From assembly GCA_965227095.1 (NCBI GenBank), contig CBDDFL010000001.1:1426001-1490000 (forward strand): 64,000 nt of DNA, in the 5' to 3' direction. The DNA comes from JANQMY01 sp965227095. Lineage in GTDB: Bacteria > Pseudomonadota > Alphaproteobacteria > JANQMY01. Both the position numbers and the translations under genes were made by a program. Under the pieces are notes generated by a model. That model was given only the letters and a program-made list of their open reading frames with translations, made no database searches and had not been told where the DNA came from. Positions 41,972 to 50,630 of this stretch are shown one piece after another (within the stretch, counting starts at the first letter, position 1; the number at the start of each line of letters is the position of its first letter).

Positions 41972-44707
41972 TTAGCTTACGGCGCCGTGACAGTGCTTGT
42001 ATTTTTTGCCAGACCCGCAAGGACAAAGCGCATTGCGTGAGACCTTGCCCCAGGTTTCGGGGCGGGTGGGGTCGACACCTGCGCTGGCGGGCGCGCGCGT
42101 CAGAACGGTCGTTTGCCCGTCGCCGTCCTCTTCCATTTCGTTTTCGCCGGTCAGCGGATCCACATGTTCGGCGTGCATTTCGCGTTCCGGCATTTGCTCC
42201 AATGCCTGCGCTTCTTCGGGCGGGACCGGCGTGAGGCTCATCAATTGAGCGGTCACGTCTTTGCGCAAACGGTTGAGGAGACTTTCGAACAGAGAGAAGG
42301 CTTCTGTCTTATATTCATTGAGCGGATCGCGTTGACCATAACCGCGTAAACCGATTGTCTGACGCAGGTGATCAAGATGCAGCAGGTGTTCGCGCCAATG
42401 GTGGTCCACCGTTTGAATGAGAATGCTTTTCTCAACCTGTCGTAACAGGTCCGGTGAAATCTGGGTCGCTTTTTCCGCCATGTGTTTGTCGGCGCGGTCA
42501 TACAGACGGCTTTTGATTTCTTCGTCCGCAATGCCTTCTTCGTCGGCCCAATCCTTAATCGGCAGATCCAGGTTGAGGGCGTCTTTCACGTCGGCCGACA
42601 AGCCATCCACATCCCATTGTTCAGGGTACGCCCGTTCCGGAATGTGTTCCGCGACGATATCGTCAATCAACTGGTGACGCATATCCCCAATAATGTCACT
42701 GAGGTCTTCTTCGCTCATCAGCTCAATGCGCTGTTCGAAGATGGCCTTCCGCTGATCATTCATGACGTTGTCATATTTCAGCAGATTTTTCCGCACATCG
42801 AAGTTGCGGGCTTCCACCTTTTGCTGCGCTTTTTCCAACGCTTTATTGATCCAGGGGTGGACGATGGCTTCGCCTTTTTCAAGGCCCAGCCGTTGCAGCA
42901 TGGAATCCATACGCTCCGACCCGAAGATCCGCATCAAATCATCTTCAAGGCTGAGGAAGAATTTGGACGCGCCCGGATCCCCCTGACGCCCCGTCCGGCC
43001 GCGAAGCTGATTGTCAATCCGCCGGCTTTCGTGGCGTTCGGTCCCGACCACATAGAGGCCGCCGGCATCGAGTGCTTGTTGTTTCAGTTTCTGCACTTCA
43101 GCCGTGATCGCATCCGCCTTTTGATGGCGTTCGCCGTCATCCTCGATATCACGGGTTTCGTCTTGAATGCGCATTTCGGCATTGCCGCCAAGCTGAATGT
43201 CGGTGCCGCGTCCCGCCATGTTCGTGGCGATGGTCACTGTGCCCGGAACACCCGCTTGCGCCACGATCTGTGCTTCTTGCTCGTGATAGCGTGCATTCAA
43301 AACGTTATGTTTGATCTTCTTTTTGCTGAGGAGTTCGGACAGAACTTCCGATTTTTCAATCGACACCGTGCCCACAAGAACCGGCTGCTGCCGGTCATTG
43401 CAATCTTCGATCAGCTCGATGATTGCATCATATTTTTCTTCTGCCGTCCGGTAGACTTCGTCATCGTAATCTTGGCGCGCCACGGGCACGTTGGTCGGAA
43501 TTTCCATCACTTCGAGCTTGTAGATGTCTTCAAACTCGGCGGCTTCCGTGGCGGCCGTACCGGTCATGCCAGCCAGCTTGTCGTAGAGACGGAAATAATT
43601 TTGGAAGGTGACCGATGCAAGGGTTTGGTTTTCCGGTTGAATGGAAACGCGTTCCTTGGCTTCAAGGGCTTGGTGAAGGCCTTCGGAATAACGGCGGCCT
43701 TCCATCATGCGGCCGGTGAATTCGTCGATAATGACGACGCGGCCATTCTTGACGATATAGTCCTTGTCGCGTGTGAACAGCTTACGAGCGCGCAGTGCTT
43801 GGTTGACGTGATGGACGATCGACACGTTTTCGATCGCATACAGATTTTCGCCTTGCAGCAGTTCGTTTTGACGCAGAATTTCTTCGAGGTGCTCGTTGCC
43901 GTCTTCCGTCAGAGTTACCTGGCGTTGTTTTTCGTCGATTTCGTAGTCTTCGTCGGCAAGCTTTTCGACAATGGCATCGACGGTGATGTACAGGTTGGAA
44001 TTGTCATCGGTGGGGCCAGAAATGATCAGCGGCGTCCGCGCTTCGTCCACCAAGATGGAGTCCACCTCGTCAACGATCGCGTAATTGTGACCCCGTTGCG
44101 CCATCGCATCGAGGCTGTATTTCATATTGTCCCGCAGATAATCGAAGCCGAATTCGTTGTTGGTGCCGTAGGTGACGTCACACGCATAGGCGTCGCGGCG
44201 TTCCTCGTCTGTCAGTCCATGCACGATGCAGCCAACTGTCAGCCCGAGGAAACGATAGACCTGGCCCATCCAATCCGCATCGCGTTGTGCAAGATAGTCG
44301 TTCACCGTCACCACATGGACGCCTTTTGCGGATAGGGCGTTGAGGTAAACCGGCAAGGTGGCCACCAGGGTCTTGCCTTCCCCGGTTTTCATTTCAGAGA
44401 TCTTGCCTTGGTGCAAAACCATACCGCCCATCAGCTGCACATCGTAGTGCCGTTGGCCAAGGGTGCGCTTTGCCGCTTCCCGAACGGTGGCGAAGGCTTC
44501 AACCAGCAAATCATCCAGCGTTTCGCCATCTTTCAGGCGGTCTCGGAACTTGGCGGTTTGGTCCCGAAGTTGTTCATCTGTTAAGGATTCGAGATCGGGC
44601 TCCAGCGCGTTAATGGCATCGACCATGGAGCCCAGTGGCTTCAGCTTCCGGTCATTTGCCGATCCAAAAATCCGCCTAGCAATGGCGCCAATGCCCAACA
44701 TCGGCAA
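41972..44707 (-). CDS. secA: Protein translocase ATPase SecA
   Basis: The motor of the Sec export pathway, 911 residues. Nucleotide-binding domain 1 has MKTGEGKTLVATLP (Walker A) and VDEVDSILVDEARTPL (DEAD-like box). The preprotein crosslinking region, NBD2 with TNMAGRGTDIQLGG, and the helical scaffold (DVRKNLLKYDNVMNDQR) follow in order. The C-terminal tail ends with the zinc motif CPCGSGKKYKHCHG that binds SecB. Length and order are normal. It diverges from argJ. Confidence 0.98.
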   Translation of the reverse strand: MPMLGIGAIARRIFGSANDRKLKPLGSMVDAINALEPDLESLTDEQLRDQTAKFRDRLKDGETLDDLLVEAFATVREAAKRTLGQRHYDVQLMGGMVLHQGKISEMKTGEGKTLVATLPVYLNALSAKGVHVVTVNDYLAQRDADWMGQVYRFLGLTVGCIVHGLTDEERRDAYACDVTYGTNNEFGFDYLRDNMKYSLDAMAQRGHNYAIVDEVDSILVDEARTPLIISGPTDDNSNLYITVDAIVEKLADEDYEIDEKQRQVTLTEDGNEHLEEILRQNELLQGENLYAIENVSIVHHVNQALRARKLFTRDKDYIVKNGRVVIIDEFTGRMMEGRRYSEGLHQALEAKERVSIQPENQTLASVTFQNYFRLYDKLAGMTGTAATEAAEFEDIYKLEVMEIPTNVPVARQDYDDEVYRTAEEKYDAIIELIEDCNDRQQPVLVGTVSIEKSEVLSELLSKKKIKHNVLNARYHEQEAQIVAQAGVPGTVTIATNMAGRGTDIQLGGNAEMRIQDETRDIEDDGERHQKADAITAEVQKLKQQALDAGGLYVVGTERHESRRIDNQLRGRTGRQGDPGASKFFLSLEDDLMRIFGSERMDSMLQRLGLEKGEAIVHPWINKALEKAQQKVEARNFDVRKNLLKYDNVMNDQRKAIFEQRIELMSEEDLSDIIGDMRHQLIDDIVAEHIPERAYPEQWDVDGLSADVKDALNLDLPIKDWADEEGIADEEIKSRLYDRADKHMAEKATQISPDLLRQVEKSILIQTVDHHWREHLLHLDHLRQTIGLRGYGQRDPLNEYKTEAFSLFESLLNRLRKDVTAQLMSLTPVPPEEAQALEQMPEREMHAEHVDPLTGENEMEEDGDGQTTVLTRAPASAGVDPTRPETWGKVSRNALCPCGSGKKYKHCHGAVS

Positions 44708-44846
44708 AACCCTTCACATTGTTCCAAGAGACCATGACACGAGCACGGCGAAAAACGCCTAAAACGCGCCATGGACAGATAAGCGGGGGTATGGGCTTGT
44801 CAACGACCGGCATGCTCCCCTGACCCCTTCTTTAAGGAGGTTGTCA

Positions 44847-44867
44847 ATGTATACGGGACAGCTATAA
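44847..44867 (+). CDS. Possible six-residue leader peptide upstream of argJ
   Basis: ATG at 44847 preceded by a perfect AAGGAGG (44834-44840), coding M-Y-T-G-Q-L and stop, 69 bases before argJ. There is no arginine or obvious attenuator hairpin, so the meaning is unclear; the ribosome site may be accidental. Confidence 0.25.
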   Translation: MYTGQL

Positions 44868-44935
44868 ACGGCCAATTAATCCACTCTGGCGCGTCAAAAT
44901 GCGCGCGCTCCAGCAATATTCGAGAAGTTCTGCTT

Positions 44936-46366
44936 ATGGCTAAGAAAGCGGCGCCAAAATCCAACGCGACTCAGGCAGGTACCGGCCTCGGGGAAACTCT
45001 GCGGAATGCTTTCTTGCGCCGGGCCCAATCGTCAGTGGGCGAGGCGCCAAAAAAGACGGCCGCCGCGAAAAAAACGAAGAAAAAGAAGAAGACCGCTGCC
45101 CGGAAAAAAACCTCGTCTAAATCGCCCTTAGCCCCGAAATCCTTTCCGAAACTGCCGGAATTGGCCGGTGTTGAGCTGTCCTCGGCGGCGGCGGGTGTCA
45201 AATATGAAGGGCGGGACGACCTTTTGGCGGTGCGTCTGGCCCCCGGCACGGCCGCGGCGGGTGTTTTCACCACCTCAAAGACCGCCGCCGCTCCGGTCGA
45301 TTGGTGCCGGTCAAATCTTCTTCAGAAGGGCGAAGACAGCCCGTCTGGCGGCGCGGCACGGCTGCTGATCGTGAATTCCGGCAATGCCAACGCCTTTACC
45401 GGCAAAGCCGGTATGGATGCGGTTAAGAAATGCGTGGCCGCGGGGGCGAAACTCGTAAATGCCCCTCAACGGGAGGTATTTTTGGCGTCCACAGGGGTTA
45501 TTGGCGAATCTCTGCCCGCCTATAAGATTGTGCGGAAGCTGCCAGCGACACTTCGCGAGGCGACACCCTCGGCGTGGAAAGAAGCCGCCGCCGCCATCAT
45601 GACGACCGACACCTTCCCCAAAGGGGTCACGCGCACGGCGGAGATTGATGGCGAACAATATCAGATCAATGGCATTGCCAAAGGCTCCGGCATGATCGCG
45701 CCGGATATGGCGACCATGCTGGCGTTCGTTTTCACTGACGCCGGCATTCCAAAGGACGTCCTTCAAACCCTTCTCATTTTGAGTGTGCGGGATTCGTTCA
45801 ATGCGATCACCGTCGATAGTGATACCTCCACCAGCGATACGGTTCTGTTGTTCGCGACGGGCAAAGGACCTGCCCATGACCCTATTACGCGGGCCGGTGA
45901 CCGGCGTTTGAAAGACTTTCGTGAGAAACTTCAAGAAGTGATGACGGATTTGGCGTGTCAAATCGTGCGCGATGGGGAAGGGGCGACCAAGTTCCTGACC
46001 ATTCGTGTGGCGGGCGCGGCCAGCGCAAAAGCGGCCCGTACCATCGCCTTTGCCGTGGCGAATTCGCCCTTGGTGAAAACCGCGGCGGCCGGTGAAGACC
46101 CCAATTGGGGGCGCATTGTGATGGCGGTGGGCAAGTCCGGCGAAGAAGCGGACCGGGACAAGCTTGCCATTCAGATTGGCGGGCTGCCCGTGGCTGAGAA
46201 TGGCGAAGTGCATCCCAAATACGATGAGGCCGAAACGGCCAAACTCATGAAAAAGCCAGAAATCGAGATTGATGTGGATGTGGGGGTCGGGTCGGGCTCT
46301 GCCACGGTTTGGACCTGTGACATGACCCACGGCTACATATCCATCAATGCGGACTATCGCAGTTGA
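44936..46366 (+). CDS. argJ: Bifunctional ornithine acetyltransferase / N-acetylglutamate synthase, with Lys-rich N-terminal extension
   Basis: A 476-residue ArgJ, an enzyme that moves the acetyl group from N-acetylornithine to glutamate in cyclic arginine synthesis. The self-cleavage site is in KGSGMIAPDMATMLAF, where the Thr of MATML becomes the nucleophile of the beta chain. ArgJ similarity starts at about residue 64 (SPLAPKSFPKLPELAGVEL). Before it is a tail rich in Lys and Ala (APKKTAAAKKTKKKKKTAARKK), which is not part of normal ArgJ. No internal ATG could serve as start before the conserved region. Divergent from secA. Confidence 0.95.
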   Translation: MAKKAAPKSNATQAGTGLGETLRNAFLRRAQSSVGEAPKKTAAAKKTKKKKKTAARKKTSSKSPLAPKSFPKLPELAGVELSSAAAGVKYEGRDDLLAVRLAPGTAAAGVFTTSKTAAAPVDWCRSNLLQKGEDSPSGGAARLLIVNSGNANAFTGKAGMDAVKKCVAAGAKLVNAPQREVFLASTGVIGESLPAYKIVRKLPATLREATPSAWKEAAAAIMTTDTFPKGVTRTAEIDGEQYQINGIAKGSGMIAPDMATMLAFVFTDAGIPKDVLQTLLILSVRDSFNAITVDSDTSTSDTVLLFATGKGPAHDPITRAGDRRLKDFREKLQEVMTDLACQIVRDGEGATKFLTIRVAGAASAKAARTIAFAVANSPLVKTAAAGEDPNWGRIVMAVGKSGEEADRDKLAIQIGGLPVAENGEVHPKYDEAETAKLMKKPEIEIDVDVGVGSGSATVWTCDMTHGYISINADYRS

Positions 46367-46520
46367 TGCAAAAGATTTTAGTCAAAATTGCGGCTGCGCG
46401 GTGTCTCCGTTTCAACCCGACAGATTGGGCGATCCGTATGATTTTATTAACTTCCAACACAGCCTCTTCACGCCCTGGCAAGTTTTTGAAGGGTAGGCTT
46501 TTGCAGTCTGAGAAACGCTC

Positions 46521-46925
46521 ATGACCTCCATCGTCTTGGTGGCGGCCTGCGCGCTGATCGATGCGGATAACCGTATCCTGTTGGCGCAACGGCCCGAGGG
46601 CAAGTCGATGGCCGGTCTGTGGGAGTTTCCAGGCGGGAAAGTAGAAGAGGGAGAAACGCCGGAAGCCGCGGTCATTCGAGAGTTGCACGAGGAACTTGGT
46701 ATTACGGTACCGCCCAGTTGCCTCGCGCCTTTTGTGTTCGCCTCGCATGGGTATGAAAAATTTCATCTCCTCATGCCGTTGTTTCTGTGCCGAAAATGGC
46801 ACGGACAGGTAACGCCGAAGGAAAACCAACAGCTCACGTGGGTCCGTGCAAACAAACTTCGGGATTACCCCATGCCGCCGGCGGACGAGCCGCTGATCGC
46901 GCATCTCAGGGACGTTCTGATGTAA
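46521..46925 (+). CDS. mutT: Nudix hydrolase, MutT-type 8-oxo-dGTP diphosphatase
   Basis: A 134-residue MutT-like protein. The Nudix box is complete: GGKVEEGETPEAAVIRELHEELGI (GX5EX7REUXEEXGU). It starts with VAACALIDADNRILLAQRPEGKSMAGLWEFPGGK, typical of MutT, which removes oxidised dGTP to prevent mutation. It follows argJ in the same direction after 154 bases, an order seen in many alphaproteobacteria. Confidence 0.93.
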   Translation: MTSIVLVAACALIDADNRILLAQRPEGKSMAGLWEFPGGKVEEGETPEAAVIRELHEELGITVPPSCLAPFVFASHGYEKFHLLMPLFLCRKWHGQVTPKENQQLTWVRANKLRDYPMPPADEPLIAHLRDVLM

Positions 46926-46961
46926 CCGGCAACCGCCCTCGTTTTATGCGGGAGAGGTCTG

Positions 46962-47156
46962 ATGAGGCAGAAACTCTTAAAGTCGTTAATTGCAACGTGT
47001 AAGGACTTTGCCGACTGCAGAAGCGGCGTGACGGCGATCGAATATGCGATCATCGCCAGTGGGCTGTCGGTGGTCATTGTGGGCAGCGTGAATGCCATAG
47101 GCAGCTCGTTGAGCGGAACCTTCACGTCGACCAACGGCAGTCTCGGCGGAGGCTGA
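46962..47156 (+). CDS. Flp-family type IVb pilin
   Basis: A 64-residue Flp/Fap pilin. The leader ends at G22, followed by VTAIEYAIIASGLSVVIVGS, the prepilin peptidase site with Glu at +5 of the mature chain, then a hydrophobic helix and a short Gly/Ser-rich tail. GGGAGAGG precedes the ATG. Flp pilins are assembled by the Tad machine, but no tad, cpa or rcp gene is nearby, so the assembly genes must be elsewhere or the gene is an orphan copy. Confidence 0.88.
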   Translation: MRQKLLKSLIATCKDFADCRSGVTAIEYAIIASGLSVVIVGSVNAIGSSLSGTFTSTNGSLGGG

Positions 47157-47172
47157 TCGCGTCTCCTGATCG

Positions 47173-48051
47173 TTAGATTTTCCCTTCTTTTGTGCGAAGC
47201 GCGTCTGCCAGGCGCGCTTTTGCCGTTCCGGGACGCATAGGTTTTTGCTGGCTTTCGTGAGGTGCCCAGCCGGTGAGATATAGGATCTCGAAGGTGGCCT
47301 TCAGCTTGCCGTTTTCGTCCGCATGCGCACGGCGATAGATGTCCTCAGCGCGCGTGACGATAGATTTTGACAAAGGGCGCTTTGAGCGGTCGAGGAGGAT
47401 ATTGCTTTGCCCCATCCCTCTCAAATCATGCATCAGATCGATGAGCGACCGATAGGTCACCGTCACAACGTCGCTGTCCACGACCGGCAAGGCAAACCCT
47501 GCCCGTTGCAACAAACCGCCTGCATCCCTCACATCCACAAAAGGAAAAACGCGGGGGCTGATGCCGCCCCTTATTTCAACTTCGGCTTGGCCAAGTGCAT
47601 CACGCAGCTCCGTCAACGTTTCCCCGCCAAACATTGCAGCAAGCAATAGACCGTCGGGCCGCAGGGCGCGCCGCAATTGAATAAGCACACCGGGTAAGTC
47701 ATTCACATGTTGGAATGTCAGTATGCTAATGAATAGGTCAACGCTTTCCATCCCGAACGGAATGAGCTCATCGTCGGCAACCAGTTTCGAGCATCGGATT
47801 TGGCTCTGCATCTCAACGGTTTCCGAAGTTGAAATGTAGCGGCTCTCCGGCAGAGACATGATCTCGTCATTCATCACGCCCTTAAGGTCTGACAGATTAA
47901 CAACCACCGGGAATGACTTATTGATGGCCGTGAGCCGTTGACCAATATCTTGAGCGCAACGTTCCGCCAAAAAGCCATAAGTCCGAAACTCTTTTGCGAT
48001 GCGTGTTTGGCGTAGCCGCCTTAGTTTGCTGTCGAAGATCAGTTTGGTCAC
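47173..48051 (-). CDS. Class I SAM methyltransferase, NDUFAF5/BioC-like
   Basis: A protein of about 292 residues with a divergent Rossmann methyltransferase core (PFGMESVDLFISILTFQHVNDLPGVLIQLRRALRPDGLLLAAMFGGETLTELRDAL). The C-terminal part (GISPRVFPFVDVRDAGGLLQRAGFALPVVDSDVVTVTY..DLRGMG) matches the NDUFAF5 group, which in mitochondria hydroxylates a complex I subunit. Starting at GTG 48051 fits the family N-terminus (IFDSKLRRLRQTR); the frame continues upstream to an ATG at 48129 that would overlap the comF region. Confidence 0.83.
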   Translation of the reverse strand: MTKLIFDSKLRRLRQTRIAKEFRTYGFLAERCAQDIGQRLTAINKSFPVVVNLSDLKGVMNDEIMSLPESRYISTSETVEMQSQIRCSKLVADDELIPFGMESVDLFISILTFQHVNDLPGVLIQLRRALRPDGLLLAAMFGGETLTELRDALGQAEVEIRGGISPRVFPFVDVRDAGGLLQRAGFALPVVDSDVVTVTYRSLIDLMHDLRGMGQSNILLDRSKRPLSKSIVTRAEDIYRRAHADENGKLKATFEILYLTGWAPHESQQKPMRPGTAKARLADALRTKEGKI

Positions 48052-48179
48052 GTGGCATCTCAAAAAGGGGCCGGTTGGAAACAATTCTAGGCATATGTCT
48101 GCCTGGGACAGGATAATCAAGCAGATCATTGCGCTTCACAAGAAACTATGCTGGCCTTGAGAAAGGAGGCCGGGTGGAC

Positions 48180-48953
48180 ATGGACCTGTTTAGACAAACC
48201 CCATGGGGACCGATGGTGCGTCACGCACAAGAGGCGGTGATGAAAACCATTTATCCGCCGATATGCGTGATCTGCCGAAAATCGATTGACGAGGCGGGGC
48301 ATCTTTGCCCCGACTGCTGGTCTCAAATTCATTTCTTGGACGGCCCGATCTGTTATCAGTGCGGCGTGCCTTTTGACTATCCAATGTTTGAGGACGCGTT
48401 GTGCGCGGCGTGCCACGCGTCACCTCCGGCTTACAGCCGGGCCCGTGCCGTCTTCATCTACAATGATGCGAGTAAGGCGTTGGTTCTTGCTCTCAAACAT
48501 GGGGACCGGACAGATCTGGTGCCGATCCTCTCCCAATGGCTATCGCGCAAGGCTGCGGATCTGCGCATGTCCGACAGCCTTCTGGTGCCGGTTCCGCTGC
48601 ACTGGCGGCGCCGATGGTCGCGCCAATTCAACCAGTCAGCGGAGCTTGCGCGTGGTGTCCACCGGACGACGGGGATTGATCTGTCGCTTTTCGCGCTGGA
48701 GCGGCATGTGCACGGCCCGTCTCAAGGTGCGCTGACCCGACGGGCACGGCAAGAAAATGTCGCGGGGGTCTTTCGCGTCCGGCCGCCAGAGACGGATACA
48801 TTAGAGGGGCGGCATGTCATCCTGATTGATGATGTGCTCACCACGGGGGCCACGGCCAACGCCTGCGCGCGCGCCTTGGCAAAAGCGGGCGCTGGTCAGG
48901 TAGATGTGCTGACCCTTGCCAGAGTTGCTTTACCGAACCAAGTGCGCATATAG
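48180..48953 (+). CDS. comF: ComF family phosphoribosyltransferase-like protein
   Basis: A 257-residue ComF. The N-terminal double zinc-ribbon is seen in CVICRKSIDEAGHLCPDCW and CYQCGVPF...LCAACH. The C-terminal phosphoribosyltransferase domain has the PRPP-binding loop VILIDDVLTTGATANACARAL. ComF proteins take part in DNA uptake or recombination, though their enzymatic role is not established. GGAGG at 48165-48169 supports ATG 48180 or GTG 48174. It diverges from the methyltransferase gene. Confidence 0.9.
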   Translation: MDLFRQTPWGPMVRHAQEAVMKTIYPPICVICRKSIDEAGHLCPDCWSQIHFLDGPICYQCGVPFDYPMFEDALCAACHASPPAYSRARAVFIYNDASKALVLALKHGDRTDLVPILSQWLSRKAADLRMSDSLLVPVPLHWRRRWSRQFNQSAELARGVHRTTGIDLSLFALERHVHGPSQGALTRRARQENVAGVFRVRPPETDTLEGRHVILIDDVLTTGATANACARALAKAGAGQVDVLTLARVALPNQVRI

Positions 48954-48981
48954 GTTAGAAACCTTTTGTGGCAGGTGAAAA

Positions 48982-49245
48982 ATGGCGAACGTGACGATCT
49001 ATACGACCATGCTGTGCCCCTATTGCTTCCGTGCGAAAGCGCTGTTGGAGCAAAAGGGCGTTGCCTACGATGAAATCGATGTGGGCATGGATGCGGACAA
49101 GCGCGCGGAAATGGAAGAGCGCGCCAATGGCGGGTACACGGTCCCGCAAATTTTCATCAACGACCAGCATGTGGGCGGATCAGACGAGTTGGCTGCCCTG
49201 GAAGCCGCGGGCAAGCTGGATGACCTGCTGGCTGTGGCCACATAG
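48982..49245 (+). CDS. grxC: Glutaredoxin 3
   Basis: An 87-residue glutaredoxin. The active site is CPYCFRAK (C13, C16 region), with the cis-Pro segment TVPQIFIN and the glutathione-binding GGSDELAAL. It reduces disulfides and glutathione mixed disulfides in the cytoplasm. It lies 28 bases after comF, and the nitrilase-family gene begins two bases after its stop, an order common in alphaproteobacteria. Confidence 0.95.
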   Translation: MANVTIYTTMLCPYCFRAKALLEQKGVAYDEIDVGMDADKRAEMEERANGGYTVPQIFINDQHVGGSDELAALEAAGKLDDLLAVAT

Positions 49246-49247
49246 CG

Positions 49248-50081
49248 ATGACCAAGCGAGCCCTTACCGCCGCCTGTGTTCAAATGCGTTCCTCAGACAG
49301 TGTGGCGCAGAACATCGCCGATGCGCGTGATTTGATCCGCCAGGCCCATGACCAGGGGGCGCAGTTCATCAGTACGCCCGAAATGACGTCTCTGATGGAA
49401 ATGCGCTCGAAGCCCCTGTTCGAAAAAGCAGTTTCGGAAAGCGACGACCAAGCGCTCGTGGCCTTTCGGCAATTGGCGGCAGACCTTTCTTGTTGGGTCC
49501 TCATCGGGTCGTTGGCGGTGCGCTTGTCGGATACAAAATGCGCCAATCGGGCGTTTCTGATTTCACCACAAGGTGACATTCAGTGTCGGTATGACAAAAT
49601 CCATATGTTCGATGTGGAAGTGGGCGACGGTCAGACTTACAAGGAATCAAAAAACTACCAGGCCGGCACGGAAGCGGTTATCTCGAAGATCGGCGATGCG
49701 ACGCTGGGCCTTTCCATTTGCTACGATCTGCGCTTTCCCCAGCTTTACCGGGACCTGGCAAAGGCGGGCGCTGACATTTTGGCGGTCCCCGCCGCGTTTA
49801 CCGATGTCACCGGCAAAGCTCATTGGCATACCTTGCTCCGCGCCCGCGCCATTGAAACCGGGTGTTTCGTGATTGCCCCGGCACAAGGCGGACACCATGA
49901 AAATGGACGCGATACCTATGGGCACAGTCTCATCATCAATCCTTGGGGCGAGGTGATCGGCGAGCTGGACCATCAGGATCCTGGCGTATTGGTGACGGAA
50001 TTGGATTTAGCGGAGGTTGAAGCCGCGCGGGCCCGAATTCCAGCGTTACAGCACGACCGCGCGTTCAAGCTGGCGGATTAG
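49248..50081 (+). CDS. Carbon-nitrogen hydrolase (Nit1-type, probable deaminated glutathione amidase)
   Basis: A 277-residue nitrilase-superfamily protein. The catalytic triad is visible as Glu in STPEMTSLM, Lys in RYDKIHMFDVE and Cys in LSICYDLRFPQLYR. These features mark the Nit1 branch, whose known activity is hydrolysing deaminated glutathione, a side product of transaminases. Sitting directly after grxC fits that role. The downstream DUF1178 gene is 115 bases away. Confidence 0.92.
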   Translation: MTKRALTAACVQMRSSDSVAQNIADARDLIRQAHDQGAQFISTPEMTSLMEMRSKPLFEKAVSESDDQALVAFRQLAADLSCWVLIGSLAVRLSDTKCANRAFLISPQGDIQCRYDKIHMFDVEVGDGQTYKESKNYQAGTEAVISKIGDATLGLSICYDLRFPQLYRDLAKAGADILAVPAAFTDVTGKAHWHTLLRARAIETGCFVIAPAQGGHHENGRDTYGHSLIINPWGEVIGELDHQDPGVLVTELDLAEVEAARARIPALQHDRAFKLAD

Positions 50082-50195
50082 ACGGTCCAAAACCTCAGAA
50101 AATCCGCCATTTTTGTCCAATTAAGCAAAAAAAACTTGAGAACAGGCGCCTTGCGCTCCATTTTTGCAACATAGATGTCATATTCCGTTTGAGCG

Positions 50196-50624
50196 ATGAT
50201 CAAATACGACCTGATTTGTAAAAACGAGCACGAGTTTGAAGCCTGGTTTCGGGACAGCGCTGCCTATGACGAGCAGGCTGACAAGAAAAAGGTGGTGTGC
50301 CCCTATTGCGGCTCGAAGAAGGTATCGAAAGCGATCATGGCCCCGCGCGTGTCTTCCAGCACAAAAGCGAAAGGCAAGCAGTCCATGATGGCGGGGCATC
50401 ATGCGAAACTAGCCAAGATGGTTGAAGAGTTTCGCTCTCATGTGGAAAAGACTCACGACTATGTGGGCGACAAGTTTCCCGAAGAAGCACGCAAAATGCA
50501 TTACGGGGAAACAGAGCATCGGGATATCTACGGCGAAGCCAGCTTGGACGACGCCAAAGAGCTTGTTGAGGAAGGGGTGCCCGTGGCCCCAATCCCCGGC
50601 ACGACCAAACGCAAAGCCAATTAA
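50196..50624 (+). CDS. DUF1178 family protein
   Basis: A 142-residue protein of the DUF1178 family, widespread in alpha- and betaproteobacteria. It begins MIKYDLICKNEHEFEAWFRDSAAY, has a zinc-ribbon pair CPYCGSKKVSKAIMAPRV and an acidic C-terminal half with EARKMHYGETEHRDIYGEAS. Function unknown. It is normally found between a nitrilase-family gene and ubiG, as here. Confidence 0.93.
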   Translation: MIKYDLICKNEHEFEAWFRDSAAYDEQADKKKVVCPYCGSKKVSKAIMAPRVSSSTKAKGKQSMMAGHHAKLAKMVEEFRSHVEKTHDYVGDKFPEEARKMHYGETEHRDIYGEASLDDAKELVEEGVPVAPIPGTTKRKAN

Positions 50625-50630
50625 AGCCGA

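Noticed and set aside
42482..44335. 617-codon open frame on the plus strand
   Set aside because: It is antisense to secA, whose motifs and length are certain. The frame arises from GC-rich codon bias and has no domain signal.
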